A program made the position numbers and the translations under genes. From Brachybacterium sp042666875 (GTDB lineage: Bacteria; Actinomycetota; Actinomycetes; Actinomycetales; Dermabacteraceae), in the NCBI RefSeq assembly GCF_042666875.1, contig NZ_JBHTCX010000007.1, positions 285,543 through 349,542 of the forward strand: a stretch of DNA of 64,000 bases, given 5' to 3'. Of this stretch, positions 36,134-44,660 are shown piece by piece. Position 1 is the stretch's first letter. Every line of letters starts with the position of its first letter. Below the pieces are notes generated by a model. That model worked only from the letters and a program-made list of their open reading frames with translations. It was not told the origin of the DNA and ran no database searches.

Positions 36134-37030
36134 TCAGGCGATGGAGACGGCGACCGCGGCGAAGTGGCAGCCGAAGCCCGCCAGGGTGCCCGCGTGGAAG
36201 ATCTCGTGGAAGCCGAACCAGGCCGGTGAGGGATTCGGTCGTTTCAGGCCGTAGACCACTGCGCCCGAGGTGTAGGCCAGACCGCCGGCGACCAGCAGCA
36301 CCACCACGGCCCAGCCGCCACCGGCGTAGAGCTGCGGCATGTAGAAGATCGCGATCCAGCCCAGCGCGACGTACGCCGGCACGTACAGCCAGCGCGGGGC
36401 ACCGGTCCAGAACAGGCGGAAGCAGACGCCCACCGCCGCGCCGCCCCAGGCGATGGCCAGCAGGGTCAGCGCCTGGCGCGGCTGCAGCAGGGCAACGGCG
36501 ATCGGCGTGTAGGTCCCGGCGATGATCAGGAAGATGTTCGCGTGGTCGAACCGCCGCAGCATGATGGCGCGCTCCGAGGACCAGCTGCCGCGATGGTAGG
36601 TGGCGCTGACCCCGAACAGCATGCCGGCCGTCAGCACGAACACGGCGCACGAGAGCCGGATCGCCGTCGTCTCGCCGAGAGCGACCAGCAGCAGACCGGC
36701 CACCAGGGAGGCCGGGAACGCGATCAGGTGCAGCATCCCGCGCAGGCGCGGCTTGGGCAGCTGCACGCCGAGCCGCGTGGCACGCGCAGCCATGGACCGG
36801 GTCAGGCTCCGGGGCGCGAAGGTGTGCTCCGCGGCGGTGGGGATGTCGGCATCGTCCCCGGTGTCCGCCGGGCCCTGGTCCCCGGCGGTCTCGGAGACCG
36901 CCTCGACGGCTTCCTGCGCGGCGCGGTCCTCGCGCCGCCGAGCGCGCGCCTCGGCCCGGGGTGGCTGCCCGGCGGGCGGAACATCGTTCGAGGGCTGCGA
37001 GGAATGCTCGCGGCGAAGGCCGTTGGTCAT
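36134..37030 (-). CDS. Hemolysin III / TrhA family membrane protein
   Basis: Seven-helix PAQR-like protein (298 residues). The family motifs are visible: GVSATYHRGSW, the motif RRFDHANIFLIIAGTYTPI and the C-terminal FHEIFHAGTLAGFGCHF, whose His residues form the putative metal site. The first 85 residues are a charged cytoplasmic extension. Function in bacteria is debated (membrane homeostasis); a pore-forming role is not implied. The ATG lies 7 bases after a -10 hexamer. Divergent from uppS, an order shared with Mycobacterium as far as I recall. Confidence 0.9.
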   Translation of the reverse strand: MTNGLRREHSSQPSNDVPPAGQPPRAEARARRREDRAAQEAVEAVSETAGDQGPADTGDDADIPTAAEHTFAPRSLTRSMAARATRLGVQLPKPRLRGMLHLIAFPASLVAGLLLVALGETTAIRLSCAVFVLTAGMLFGVSATYHRGSWSSERAIMLRRFDHANIFLIIAGTYTPIAVALLQPRQALTLLAIAWGGAAVGVCFRLFWTGAPRWLYVPAYVALGWIAIFYMPQLYAGGGWAVVVLLVAGGLAYTSGAVVYGLKRPNPSPAWFGFHEIFHAGTLAGFGCHFAAVAVSIA

Positions 37031-37037
37031 GACGGAG

Positions 37038-37043
37038 AGCCTA
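37038..37043 (-). promoter_or_regulatory. -10 element of the hemolysin III gene
   Basis: TAGGCT on the minus strand ends 7 bases before the ATG; no ribosome-binding site, so probably a leaderless mRNA. Confidence 0.45.
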
Positions 37044-37257
37044 ACCTACGGGTGCGTAACTTAGTGCTGCGGCACCCTGTGTCGATCCGGTGATGATCCC
37101 TGTGGATTGCAGGGACCGCGTGTGGATGTCACCGATAATGGCAGGGGGCCGCGAGCCCGGTCGATCCCCTCCGGGCGCGCGATCGGGTACGCCATGCGGT
37201 GCGGCCATGCCATTCTGGCGGGGGACCTCGCGCGGATCGACGGAAAGGGAGGCTGCT

Positions 37258-38016
37258 GTGGACGACGACGGCCTTCTCTACCGCGTCTACGAGAGGCGGC
37301 TGACCAAGGAGCTGGAGGCCTACCAGCTGCCCCAGCACCTCGGCGTCATCGTCGACGGCAACCGGCGTTGGGCGAAGGCGGCCGGTGAGACCACCGAGCA
37401 TGGTCATCGCGTCGGGGCCGCCAAGATCGTCGAGTTCCTCTCCTGGTGCGAGGATCTGCGCATCCCGCTGGTCACGGTGTGGATGCTCTCGACGGACAAC
37501 ATGCGCCGGCCGCCCGAGGAACTGGTGGCCCTCTACGAGATCATCGCCTCCACGGTCGAGGAGATCGTGGAGGCCGGCTACTGCGTCAGGCTGACCGGCA
37601 ACGCCGAGGCGCTGCCCGAGGACGTCCGTGCCGGCATCGCCCGCACCCAGGAGCGCGCAGCCCCGGATTCGCCGCTGACGGTGAACGTCGCCATCGGCTA
37701 CGGAGGCCGCGAGGAGATCGTCGATGCCGTGCGCGAGCTGGTCCTCGACCTCGGCGGGCAGGGGAAGACCCCCGAGCAGATCGCCGCGGAGGTCAGCGTC
37801 GGCTCGATCGCCGATCACCTCTACACGCGAGGCCAGCCGGACCCGGATCTGATCATCCGCACCTCCGGCGAGCAGCGGCTGTCGGGCTTCCTGCTGTGGC
37901 AGTCGGTCCACTCGGAGTACTGGTTCTGCGAGACCTACTGGCCGGGGTTCCGGCGCGTGGACCTGCTGCGCGCCCTGCGCGATTTCTGCCGACGCGAGCG
38001 GCGCTACGGCGCGTGA
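37258..38016 (+). CDS. Isoprenyl transferase (cis-prenyl transferase, UppS family)
   Basis: Adds isopentenyl units in cis configuration to an allylic diphosphate. 252 residues. Substrate motif HLGVIVDGNRRWAK with the catalytic Asp (the usual form is MDGNGRWA), TVWMLSTDNMRRP, the motif DLIIRTSGEQRLSGFLLWQ and YWPGF. Its position beside hemolysin III matches the short-chain (Z-farnesyl diphosphate) enzyme of Mycobacterium rather than full-length UppS, but chain length cannot be read from the sequence. GTG start with AAAGGGAGG upstream; the frame opens earlier without homology. Confidence 0.92.
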   Translation: MDDDGLLYRVYERRLTKELEAYQLPQHLGVIVDGNRRWAKAAGETTEHGHRVGAAKIVEFLSWCEDLRIPLVTVWMLSTDNMRRPPEELVALYEIIASTVEEIVEAGYCVRLTGNAEALPEDVRAGIARTQERAAPDSPLTVNVAIGYGGREEIVDAVRELVLDLGGQGKTPEQIAAEVSVGSIADHLYTRGQPDPDLIIRTSGEQRLSGFLLWQSVHSEYWFCETYWPGFRRVDLLRALRDFCRRERRYGA

Positions 38017-38188
38017 TGATCAATCCCGTCGATGCCGCCGTGGCGGTGGCAGACTGGCCGTACCGGAGCTCGTCAGAACTCCGGATGACGATCGGGTGAA
38101 CGTCGAGCCCGCCGACGGCGGGACTCGCCCGGCGCCGGGTGCCGGCGCGGTTAGTGTCCTGGCATCCGCGAGATTTCGGGAGGCTCCT

Positions 38189-39649
38189 ATGGATGAGACC
38201 ACCATCGCCCGTGAGACGGCGCCGGCCGACGGAGGCCTGGCACCGGATGGCTCGAGTTCCGGGCGGGAAGTGATCGAGTCCCCGAACCGGGACGGCTCGC
38301 CCGTCGTGCCCTCCCTGCAGCCCGGCGTCGCTCAGCAGGTCCTGGCCGACATCGAGACCGGCGTGATCACCTACGTGCTGGACACCTCGGTGCTGCTGTC
38401 CGACCCGCTGTCCCTGCACCGCTTCGCCGAGCACGACATCGTGCTGCCGATCGTCGTGGTCACGGAGCTGGAGTCCAAGCGGCACCACCCCGACCTCGGG
38501 TACTTCGCCCGGCAGGCGCTGCGCCTGCTCGACGACCTGCGCGAGCTGCACGGCAACCTCGCCCAGCCGCTGCCGATCGGCAAGGCCGGCGGCCATGTGC
38601 ACGTCGAGCTGAACCACATGAACTCGGCGTCGCTTCCCGACGGATTCCGCCTGGGCGACAACGACACCCGCATCCTCGCGGTGGCGAAGAACCTGCAGCT
38701 GGAGGGCAAGCACGTCGTGCTGGTCTCCAAGGACCTGCCGATGCGCATCAAGGCCTCGGCCTCCGGGATCCACGCCGAGGAGTACCGGGCCGAGCTCGCC
38801 CGCGACCGCGGCTACACCGGCATGGTCTCGGCCGGCGTCGACGAGCAGACCATGAGCGATCTCTATGCCGGCAAGACCGTGGAGATCCCCGAGGTGGCTC
38901 ACCAGCCGGTTCACACCGGGCTGACGATCACCAGCCCGCGGGGCTCGGCCCTGGGCCGCATCACCCGGGACAAGAAGGCGCGACTGGTCCAGGGCGACCA
39001 GACGGTCTTCGGCGTCGGTGGCCGCTCCGCCGAGCAGCGGGTGGCGATCGACCTGCTCCAGGACGAGTCCGTCGGCATCGTCTCGCTCGGTGGCCGTGCC
39101 GGCACCGGCAAGAGTGCGCTGGCACTGTGCGCGGGGCTGGAAGCGGTGCTTGAGCGCCGCACCCAGCGCAAGATCATGGTGTTCCGTCCGCTGTTCGCGG
39201 TGGGCGGGCAGGAGCTCGGCTATCTGCCCGGTGACCAGTCCGAGAAGATGGGGCCGTGGGGACAGGCCGTCTTCGACACCCTCGGATCGATGGTCTCCCA
39301 GAACGTCATCGACGAGGTGCTCTCCCGCGGCATGCTCGAGGTCATGCCGCTGACCCACATCCGCGGCCGCTCCCTGCACGATGCCTTCGTGATCGTGGAC
39401 GAGGCCCAGTCGCTCGAGCGCAACGTGCTGCTGACGATGCTCTCGCGCATCGGGCAGAACTCCCGCGTGGTCCTCACTCACGACATCGCCCAGCGCGACA
39501 ACCTCCGCATCGGCCGGTACGACGGGATCGCCTCGGTCGTCGAGGCGCTCAAGGAGAAGGAGCTGTTCGGGCACATCACCCTCCAGCGCTCCGAGCGCTC
39601 GAAGGTCGCCGAGCTGGTCACGCACGTCCTCGACGAACCGGTGCTCTGA
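38189..39649 (+). CDS. PIN-PhoH fusion protein (PhoH2 type)
   Basis: 486-residue fusion of a PIN ribonuclease domain (about 60-200; D65 in TYVLDTSVLLSDP, later DNDTRILAVAKNL) and a PhoH ATPase domain (about 265-486; Walker A GRAGTGKSAL with Lys near 307, Walker B IVDEAQSLERN near 400). In mycobacteria PhoH2 proteins of this layout unwind and cleave RNA. The first 45 residues are an unconserved acidic tail. CGGGAGG precedes the ATG at 38189; the upstream in-frame start at 38096 lacks such a site. Confidence 0.93.
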   Translation: MDETTIARETAPADGGLAPDGSSSGREVIESPNRDGSPVVPSLQPGVAQQVLADIETGVITYVLDTSVLLSDPLSLHRFAEHDIVLPIVVVTELESKRHHPDLGYFARQALRLLDDLRELHGNLAQPLPIGKAGGHVHVELNHMNSASLPDGFRLGDNDTRILAVAKNLQLEGKHVVLVSKDLPMRIKASASGIHAEEYRAELARDRGYTGMVSAGVDEQTMSDLYAGKTVEIPEVAHQPVHTGLTITSPRGSALGRITRDKKARLVQGDQTVFGVGGRSAEQRVAIDLLQDESVGIVSLGGRAGTGKSALALCAGLEAVLERRTQRKIMVFRPLFAVGGQELGYLPGDQSEKMGPWGQAVFDTLGSMVSQNVIDEVLSRGMLEVMPLTHIRGRSLHDAFVIVDEAQSLERNVLLTMLSRIGQNSRVVLTHDIAQRDNLRIGRYDGIASVVEALKEKELFGHITLQRSERSKVAELVTHVLDEPVL

Positions 39650-39659
39650 CGCCGGCCGG

Positions 39660-39760
39660 GCGCACCTGGCTGGGCCCGGGTGCGCCTGGCCGGGCCGGAG
39701 TGCGCCTGGCCGGGCCGGAGTGCGCCTGGCCGGGCCGGAGTGCGCTCGCCCGCGGCCGGG
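39660..39760 (+). repeat. Minisatellite A, 20-bp units
   Basis: Three exact tandem copies of TGCGCCTGGCCGGGCCGGAG at 39681-39700, 39701-39720 and 39721-39740, flanked by one diverged copy on each side. Starts 11 bp after the phoH stop. Related in sequence to the array at 41005-41144. Confidence 0.95.
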
Positions 39761-39804
39761 GTGCGCGGGAGATCGTGCTACAGGGTCCGGCTGGGCTGAG
39801 CCAC

Positions 39805-39871
39805 GATTGGAGCCAGCATGTGCACAGCTAGGCCCATATAGCGCCTAGCTGTGCACATGCTGGCTCCAATC
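39805..39871. repeat. Long palindrome P1
   Basis: Perfect 29-bp arms (39805-39833 with 39843-39871; core GGAGCCAGCATGTGCACAGC) around a 9-base centre CCATATAGC. Its arms are shared with P2 at 41163-41221. It could fold into a very stable hairpin or cruciform and could also act as a terminator for phoH. Confidence 0.97.
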
Positions 39872-39874
39872 TGA

Positions 39875-39956
39875 CCCGGCCCATCCCGTGCAGGCCCGCG
39901 CAGAGCGGGGACGGTCCGCGACCGCCCGGCCCATCCCGTGCGGGCCCGCGCAGAGC
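39875..39956 (+). repeat. 32-bp direct repeat
   Basis: Two copies, 39875-39906 and 39925-39956, starting CCCGGCCCATCCCGTGC and differing at one base, 50 bp apart. The remaining 109 bp to the endonuclease gene (39957-40065) show no recognisable signal. Confidence 0.9.
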
Positions 39957-40065
39957 AGAGCCGAGGCCACCCCGCACGGTTCTGCTCGCAGGCTCGTCGG
40001 GACGGTCATCCACAATCGGGCGACAGTGCTTGTCCGAGTGCGACGGGTGACGTCTTCTTGGGGGC

Positions 40066-40989
40066 ATGCAGATCAGGGGCGTCCGGCACCGAGACCAGCT
40101 CCGTGGCGAGGACGGGGTCGGCACGGAGGATGTCGCGCGGTGGCGTCGTCGCGGAGCGCTGCGCAGCGTCCAACCGCGGTACGTCACCCCAGAGGCCCCG
40201 GAGTCCCTGGTCGTTCTCCTCGAGCACGGTCTGCGCCCCACCTGCATCGATGCCGCAGCATTCCATGGCCTCTGGACGCCGCTCCACACCGGCGTGCACG
40301 TATACCGACCGCGGGCCGATCGACGTGCCGAGCTGCTCGAACCGATCCGGCTCTCCCCGGTCCGGCGAGAGGAGGGCCAGGTGATCCGGCGGGGAGCGCC
40401 GGAGCCGCTGATCCTCCACGGGCGAGGGATGTCCGCCTGGCCGGACGATGATCCTGTGCCGTCGATCGAGCTGGTGCTGGAGCATGCCGCACGATGTCTG
40501 CCCACCGTGAAGGCGGCGATCCTGTTCGAGTCCGCTGTGCATCAGAGAAAGCTCACGCTTGCCGCAGCGCAGGCTCTCGTGGCGAGATTGCCGACCCGCC
40601 CACGGCGCCCTCTCTCGCGCATCCGCGGTGACGCCGAGTCCGGGACGGAGACAGCAGTGCGCTGCTGGCTGGAGGAGCGACGCATCGAGGTGCGGCCCCA
40701 GGTGCGCTTCGTCGACGGCGCCGGTGACGAGCGGCGGATGGATCTGCTGGTCGGTCACAGCTGGGTGATCGAATGCGACAGCCGGAACTTTCACGATGAT
40801 CCCGCCAGCTACCAGGCGGACCGTCATCGAGATCTGTTCCTTCGTGCGAAGGGCTACACCGTCACGAGGCTGACATGGGAACAGGTCTTCCTCGAGTGGA
40901 AGGCGACGGAGGTGATGCTCTGTGCGGTGCTGGGGCGCGGCGATCACCGTCTCCCGGTCGCCGACCGCATTGAACGGTGGGCAGGTTGA
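40066..40989 (+). CDS. DUF559/Vsr-like endonuclease domain protein
   Basis: 307-residue protein with a C-terminal PD-(D/E)XK nuclease-like domain: E195 in SGTETAVRCWL, D226 in RRMDLLVGH, E236-x-D238 in WVIECDSRNF, then DRHRDLFLRAKGYTVTRLTW, the tail typical of DUF559/very-short-patch-repair-like proteins. The N-terminal half (about 1-110) has a winged-helix-like region similar in pattern to AbiEi-type antitoxins (DVARWRRRGALRSVQPRYV). Such proteins are common but uncharacterised in actinobacteria. No ribosome-binding site is obvious. It is the only gene between two copies of a repeat module (39660-39871 and 41005-41221) and interrupts an otherwise conserved block. Confidence 0.8.
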   Translation: MQIRGVRHRDQLRGEDGVGTEDVARWRRRGALRSVQPRYVTPEAPESLVVLLEHGLRPTCIDAAAFHGLWTPLHTGVHVYRPRADRRAELLEPIRLSPVRREEGQVIRRGAPEPLILHGRGMSAWPDDDPVPSIELVLEHAARCLPTVKAAILFESAVHQRKLTLAAAQALVARLPTRPRRPLSRIRGDAESGTETAVRCWLEERRIEVRPQVRFVDGAGDERRMDLLVGHSWVIECDSRNFHDDPASYQADRHRDLFLRAKGYTVTRLTWEQVFLEWKATEVMLCAVLGRGDHRLPVADRIERWAG

Positions 40990-41004
40990 GCCATGCGCCG
41001 AGCC

Positions 41005-41144
41005 GGGGCGCGCCTGGCTGGGCCGAGGGTGCGCCAGCTGGGTCCGGGGCGGGCCTGGCTGGGCCGGGGGTGCGCCAGCTGGGTCCGGGGCGGGCCTGGC
41101 TGGGCCGGGGGTGCGCCAGCTGGGTCCGGGGCGGGCATGGCTGG
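41005..41144 (+). repeat. Minisatellite B, 41-bp units
   Basis: Units begin at 41029, 41070 and 41111 (GTGCGCCAGCTGGGTCCGGG...), the third incomplete, after a diverged lead-in at about 41005. Each 41-bp unit splits into a 21-base and a 20-base half, and both halves resemble the 20-bp unit of minisatellite A. A period of 41 is not a multiple of 3, so the array is unlikely to be coding. Confidence 0.92.
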
Positions 41145-41162
41145 GGTGGGTGAGCGGCGATC

Positions 41163-41221
41163 GGAGCCAGCATGTGCACAGCTAGGCGCTATATGGACCT
41201 AGCTGTGCACATGCTGGCTCC
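41163..41221. repeat. Long palindrome P2
   Basis: Perfect 24-bp arms (41163-41186 with 41198-41221) around an 11-base centre CGCTATATGGA. The arms equal those of P1, but the centre reads as the reverse complement of P1's. It lies between the convergent endonuclease and fumC genes. The rest of the gap (41222-41335) shows nothing I can name. Confidence 0.97.
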
Positions 41222-41335
41222 ATGTCGGCGCCGGTTAGGATGAGCCCGTGCAGTCCTACGTCGGGCGGCGCCGACGCCGCCGTGTGCGGTTCCTGGCGCA
41301 GGCTCGGGCGGGTGGCCCGGGCTGAGGCCGCCGCG

Positions 41336-42751
41336 TCAGGCCTGCGGCGCCGTCATCGAGAGCACGTCGAGGGCCGCGTCGAGCTGCTCATCGGTGAGCT
41401 CGCCGCGCTCGACGAAGCCCAGCGCGATCGTGGCCTCGCGCACGGAGACCCGCTCCGCCACGGCGTGCTTGGCGATCTTCGCGGCGCTCTCGTAGCCGAT
41501 CAGCTTGTTCAGCGGCGTCACGATGGAGGGGGAGGCCTCGGCGTAGAACCGGGCCTTCTCCTCGTTGGCGACGAGCCCGTCGACGGTCTTGTCCGCCAGC
41601 ACCCGCGAGGCGTTGGAGAGCAGACGGATCGACTCCAGCAGGCTGGTGCCCATCAGCGGGATCTGGACGTTCAGCTCGAAAGAGCCCTGGGCGCCACCCC
41701 AGGCGATGGCTGCATCGTTGCCGACGATGCGGGCGCAGACCATCAGCACGGCTTCGGGGATCACCGGGTTGACCTTCCCCGGCATGATCGAGGAGCCGGG
41801 CTGGAGGTCCGGCAGTGCGATCTCGCCGAGCCCGGTGTTGGGGCCCGAACCCATCCAGCGCAGATCGTTGCAGATCTTGGTCAGCGAGACGGCGATGGTG
41901 CGCAGCGCACCGGACATCTCCACCAGGCCGTCGCGGGCCGACTGCGCCTCGAAGTGGTTGCGGGCCTCGGTCAGCGGGAGCCCGGTCTGCTCGGCGAGGT
42001 TGGCGATGACCTTCTGCGGGAATCCCGCAGGGGTGTTGATCCCGGTGCCCACGGCGGTGCCGCCCTGTGGGACCTCGGCGGTGCGGGGCAGGGCGGCCTC
42101 GACGCGCTCGATGCCGTAGCGGATCGCGGCCGCATACCCCCCGAACTCCTGGCCGAGGGTGACCGGGGTGGCGTCCATCAGGTGGGTGCGGCCGGACTTC
42201 ACGACCGCCTTCCAGGCCTCGGCCTTGGTCTCCAGCGACTCGGCGAGGTGGTCCAGCGCCGGCAGCAGCTGCTTGGCGACGCCTTCGGTGACGGCCACGT
42301 GCACGGAGGTGGGGAAGACGTCGTTGGAGGACTGCGAGGCGTTGACGTGATCGTTGGGGTGGACCTCGGGGCCGCCGTCGCTGGCCAGGGTCGCGAGCAC
42401 CTCGTTCATGTTCATGTTCGAGCTGGTGCCGGAGCCGGTCTGGTAGGTGTCCACGGGGAACTGGCCGTCGTGATCGCCGGCGATGACCTCATCCGCGGCG
42501 GCCACGATCGCATCGGCGATATCCCCCGCCAGGACTCCCAGGTCCTTGTTCGCGCGCGCCGCCGCCTTCTTCACCTGGGCGAGGGCGTGGATGTGCGCGT
42601 TCTCCAGCCCCTGCCCGGAGATCGGGAAGTTCTGGACGGCGCGCTGGGTCTGCGCACGGTACAGGGCCGAGGCGGGCACCCGGACCTCACCCATGGTGTC
42701 GTGCTCGATGCGGTAGTCGTCCTGGTCACTGGCCGGCGTGGTCTGGGACAT
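41336..42751 (-). CDS. fumC: Class II fumarate hydratase FumC
   Basis: Iron-independent fumarase of the TCA cycle (471 residues). Contains TGSGTSSNMNMNEV, the motif HPNDHVNASQSSNDVFPTS, and the superfamily signature GSSIMPGKVNP in the SS loop. GGGAGG precedes the ATG. A pfkB-type kinase gene lies 126 bp upstream on the same strand. Confidence 0.97.
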   Translation of the reverse strand: MSQTTPASDQDDYRIEHDTMGEVRVPASALYRAQTQRAVQNFPISGQGLENAHIHALAQVKKAAARANKDLGVLAGDIADAIVAAADEVIAGDHDGQFPVDTYQTGSGTSSNMNMNEVLATLASDGGPEVHPNDHVNASQSSNDVFPTSVHVAVTEGVAKQLLPALDHLAESLETKAEAWKAVVKSGRTHLMDATPVTLGQEFGGYAAAIRYGIERVEAALPRTAEVPQGGTAVGTGINTPAGFPQKVIANLAEQTGLPLTEARNHFEAQSARDGLVEMSGALRTIAVSLTKICNDLRWMGSGPNTGLGEIALPDLQPGSSIMPGKVNPVIPEAVLMVCARIVGNDAAIAWGGAQGSFELNVQIPLMGTSLLESIRLLSNASRVLADKTVDGLVANEEKARFYAEASPSIVTPLNKLIGYESAAKIAKHAVAERVSVREATIALGFVERGELTDEQLDAALDVLSMTAPQA

Positions 42752-42877
42752 GGAGAGGCCTCCCTCAGTCTGTTCGTACGATCGAGCTGTCGGACGATCG
42801 AATCGGGTCGTGCGGTTGCTATGGGGCCGACGGGGAATTGCGGTCCCCGGCGATGGGTGTCCGAGCGCGGGCGGAGC

Positions 42878-43789
42878 TCAGCTCAGCTCATGGCTCCACG
42901 GCGGATCCGCGCCGGGCCGCGAGACGGTGATGGCGGCGAGCCTTGAGGCGCGCCGCAGCACGGCGGCGACGTCGTCGGAGGGCAGCCACGCCAGTCCTTC
43001 GCGGCGATCGGCGCCCAGCAGCGACTTGTCGGCGAGCGCATCGAGGATGCCGGCGGCGAAGGTGTCCCCGGCGCCGACGGTGTCGACCGCCTCGGTGACC
43101 ACGGGGGAGACCTGCACGCGACCGCCGTCGGTGAATCCGACTGCGCTCTCGCCGCCGCGGGTCATGACGGTCAGCCCTGGGCCCAGATCGCGCCAGGAGG
43201 CGACCACGTCCTCGACGTCCTCGGTGTCGTACAGCCAGGTCACGTCCTCGTCGGAGGCTTTGACGATGTCGCTGAGAGCGATGTTCGCCTCGACTCTCTC
43301 GCGCACCGCCACCGGATCGCCCATGAGGGTCGGCCGGGCGTTGGGGTCGTAGCTGATGGTCGAGCGCTCGCGGGCGCGGCGCAGGACATCCGTGACGGTC
43401 GCGGCACCGGGATCCAGCACGGCGGCGATCGAGGAGGTGTGCACGGCGCCGACGTTCTCGGGCAGCCCGGCCGGGTCGGGGTCCCACGCCAGATCGAAGG
43501 TGTAGGTGGCGGACCCGTTCGCATCCAGCACGGCCTCAGCAGTCGAGGTGGGCCCCTCGAGCGAGCTCGCCGGGGTCAGCTCGACCCGGGACTCGGCGAG
43601 ATGGGCGCGGATGGCGTCGCCTCGAGCATCGTTGCCGATGTGGGTGAGCAGATGGGTGGTGTGGCCGAGGCGGCTCAGCGCGACGGCCACGTTCATGGGG
43701 GAACCGCCGGGATGCTCACGACGGGCGCCGTCGGCGCCGACAACGATGTCAGTGAGTGCTTCTCCGACGATGAGGAATCTCGCGGTCAC
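42878..43789 (-). CDS. PfkB-family carbohydrate kinase (fructokinase-like)
   Basis: Ribokinase-fold sugar kinase of 303 residues. N-terminal FLIVGEALTDIVVG and GGSPMNVAVALSRLG, and the C-terminal ATP/anion-hole motif VDTVGAGDTFAAGIL with the catalytic Asp. The sequence pattern is closest to fructokinases, but the sugar is not certain. GTG start at 43789; a GATGAT hexamer 6 bases upstream suggests a leaderless mRNA. The last few codons form a non-conserved tail. Confidence 0.88.
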   Translation of the reverse strand: MTARFLIVGEALTDIVVGADGARREHPGGSPMNVAVALSRLGHTTHLLTHIGNDARGDAIRAHLAESRVELTPASSLEGPTSTAEAVLDANGSATYTFDLAWDPDPAGLPENVGAVHTSSIAAVLDPGAATVTDVLRRARERSTISYDPNARPTLMGDPVAVRERVEANIALSDIVKASDEDVTWLYDTEDVEDVVASWRDLGPGLTVMTRGGESAVGFTDGGRVQVSPVVTEAVDTVGAGDTFAAGILDALADKSLLGADRREGLAWLPSDDVAAVLRRASRLAAITVSRPGADPPWSHELS

Positions 43790-43920
43790 CGCTCGATCAT
43801 CGCAGGTTTCCGGGGCCAGGGCGAACCCGATGGGCCGCCGCCGTGGCGGAGAGCGTGCGGGAGAGCGGTACGGGCGCGCGAGGCGTCGGCCGTGGAGGCG
43901 CGGTGCGGGACAATGGGGCC

Positions 43921-44568
43921 ATGCACGTGCCCCCCGATGAGACGACCGACGCTCAGCCTGCCGCGCCGGAGAACCAGGACCCGCCTGCGCAGCCGAAATC
44001 GGCGTATCAACTGCCCACGAAGCAGAACACGGTTCTGCGCAACATGGTGTGGGCTCTCAGCTTGACGGTCGCCGTGGTGGTCATTGTCGGGATCGCGTTC
44101 TTCGGCGTGGGCAGCGATCTCGATCGCGAACCGCTGGAGAACTCCGAGGTCGACGTCGCCTCGAGCGCCCAGCGTGCGCAGGCCGAGGCCGGCTTCCCGG
44201 TCGCTGCGCCGGCGCTCGGCCAGGGATGGACCGAACGCTCGGCGCGGTTCACCGGTGGCGAGAACGCGCGCTGGCAGGTGCAGTACTCCTCGCCGGAGGG
44301 AGCCCTGATGACGTTGACCGAGGAAGCCGAGGTCAGCGCGCCCATGCTCTCCTCCGCGCTTCCCGGTGCCGTGGTCGAGGAGGAGCTCAGCATCGGCGGG
44401 GCCGGCTGTCAGGTCCTCCGCGGTGGCGAGGGGGACGCCACTGAGCGGGGCATCGCCTGCCAGGGAGAGGACTTCGGAATCCTGGTGCATGGAGATGCCG
44501 ACCCTGCCGAGCTGCGAACCCTCACCGAAGCCGCACTTGCCGACATGGAGCAGGGCACGGCTGCCTGA
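43921..44568 (+). CDS. DUF4245 domain membrane-anchored protein
   Basis: 215 residues: about 40 hydrophilic N-terminal residues, one membrane segment (MVWALSLTVAVVVIVGIAFF, about 42-61), then an outside domain with FPVAAPALGQGWTERSARF and ALMTLTEEA, features of the actinobacterial DUF4245 family. Two Cys (GCQVLR, ACQGED) may pair. A GACAAT hexamer ends 6 bases before the ATG. Function unknown. It is convergent with xseB. Confidence 0.82.
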   Translation: MHVPPDETTDAQPAAPENQDPPAQPKSAYQLPTKQNTVLRNMVWALSLTVAVVVIVGIAFFGVGSDLDREPLENSEVDVASSAQRAQAEAGFPVAAPALGQGWTERSARFTGGENARWQVQYSSPEGALMTLTEEAEVSAPMLSSALPGAVVEEELSIGGAGCQVLRGGEGDATERGIACQGEDFGILVHGDADPAELRTLTEAALADMEQGTAA

Positions 44569-44660
44569 CGCCGGGCCGGGGACGAAGCTCGTGGAGGGCG
44601 CCGCCATTCGACGACCTCCCCGCGTCCACGCTCACGCTGGCCGAGGCCGGAATGCCGGGC

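Noticed and set aside
40066..40989. True AbiEii/AbiEi toxin-antitoxin pair
   Set aside because: Only one gene is present, and its C-terminal half looks like a nuclease domain, not the nucleotidyltransferase toxin. The AbiEi likeness is limited to the N-terminal region.
39660..41144. CRISPR array
   Set aside because: The repeats are contiguous 20- and 41-bp units without spacers, and no cas gene is present.
39805..41221. Terminal inverted repeats of a simple insertion sequence
   Set aside because: Each end is itself a full palindrome rather than one half of an inverted pair, no target duplication is evident, and the enclosed gene is a nuclease-like protein, not a recognisable transposase.
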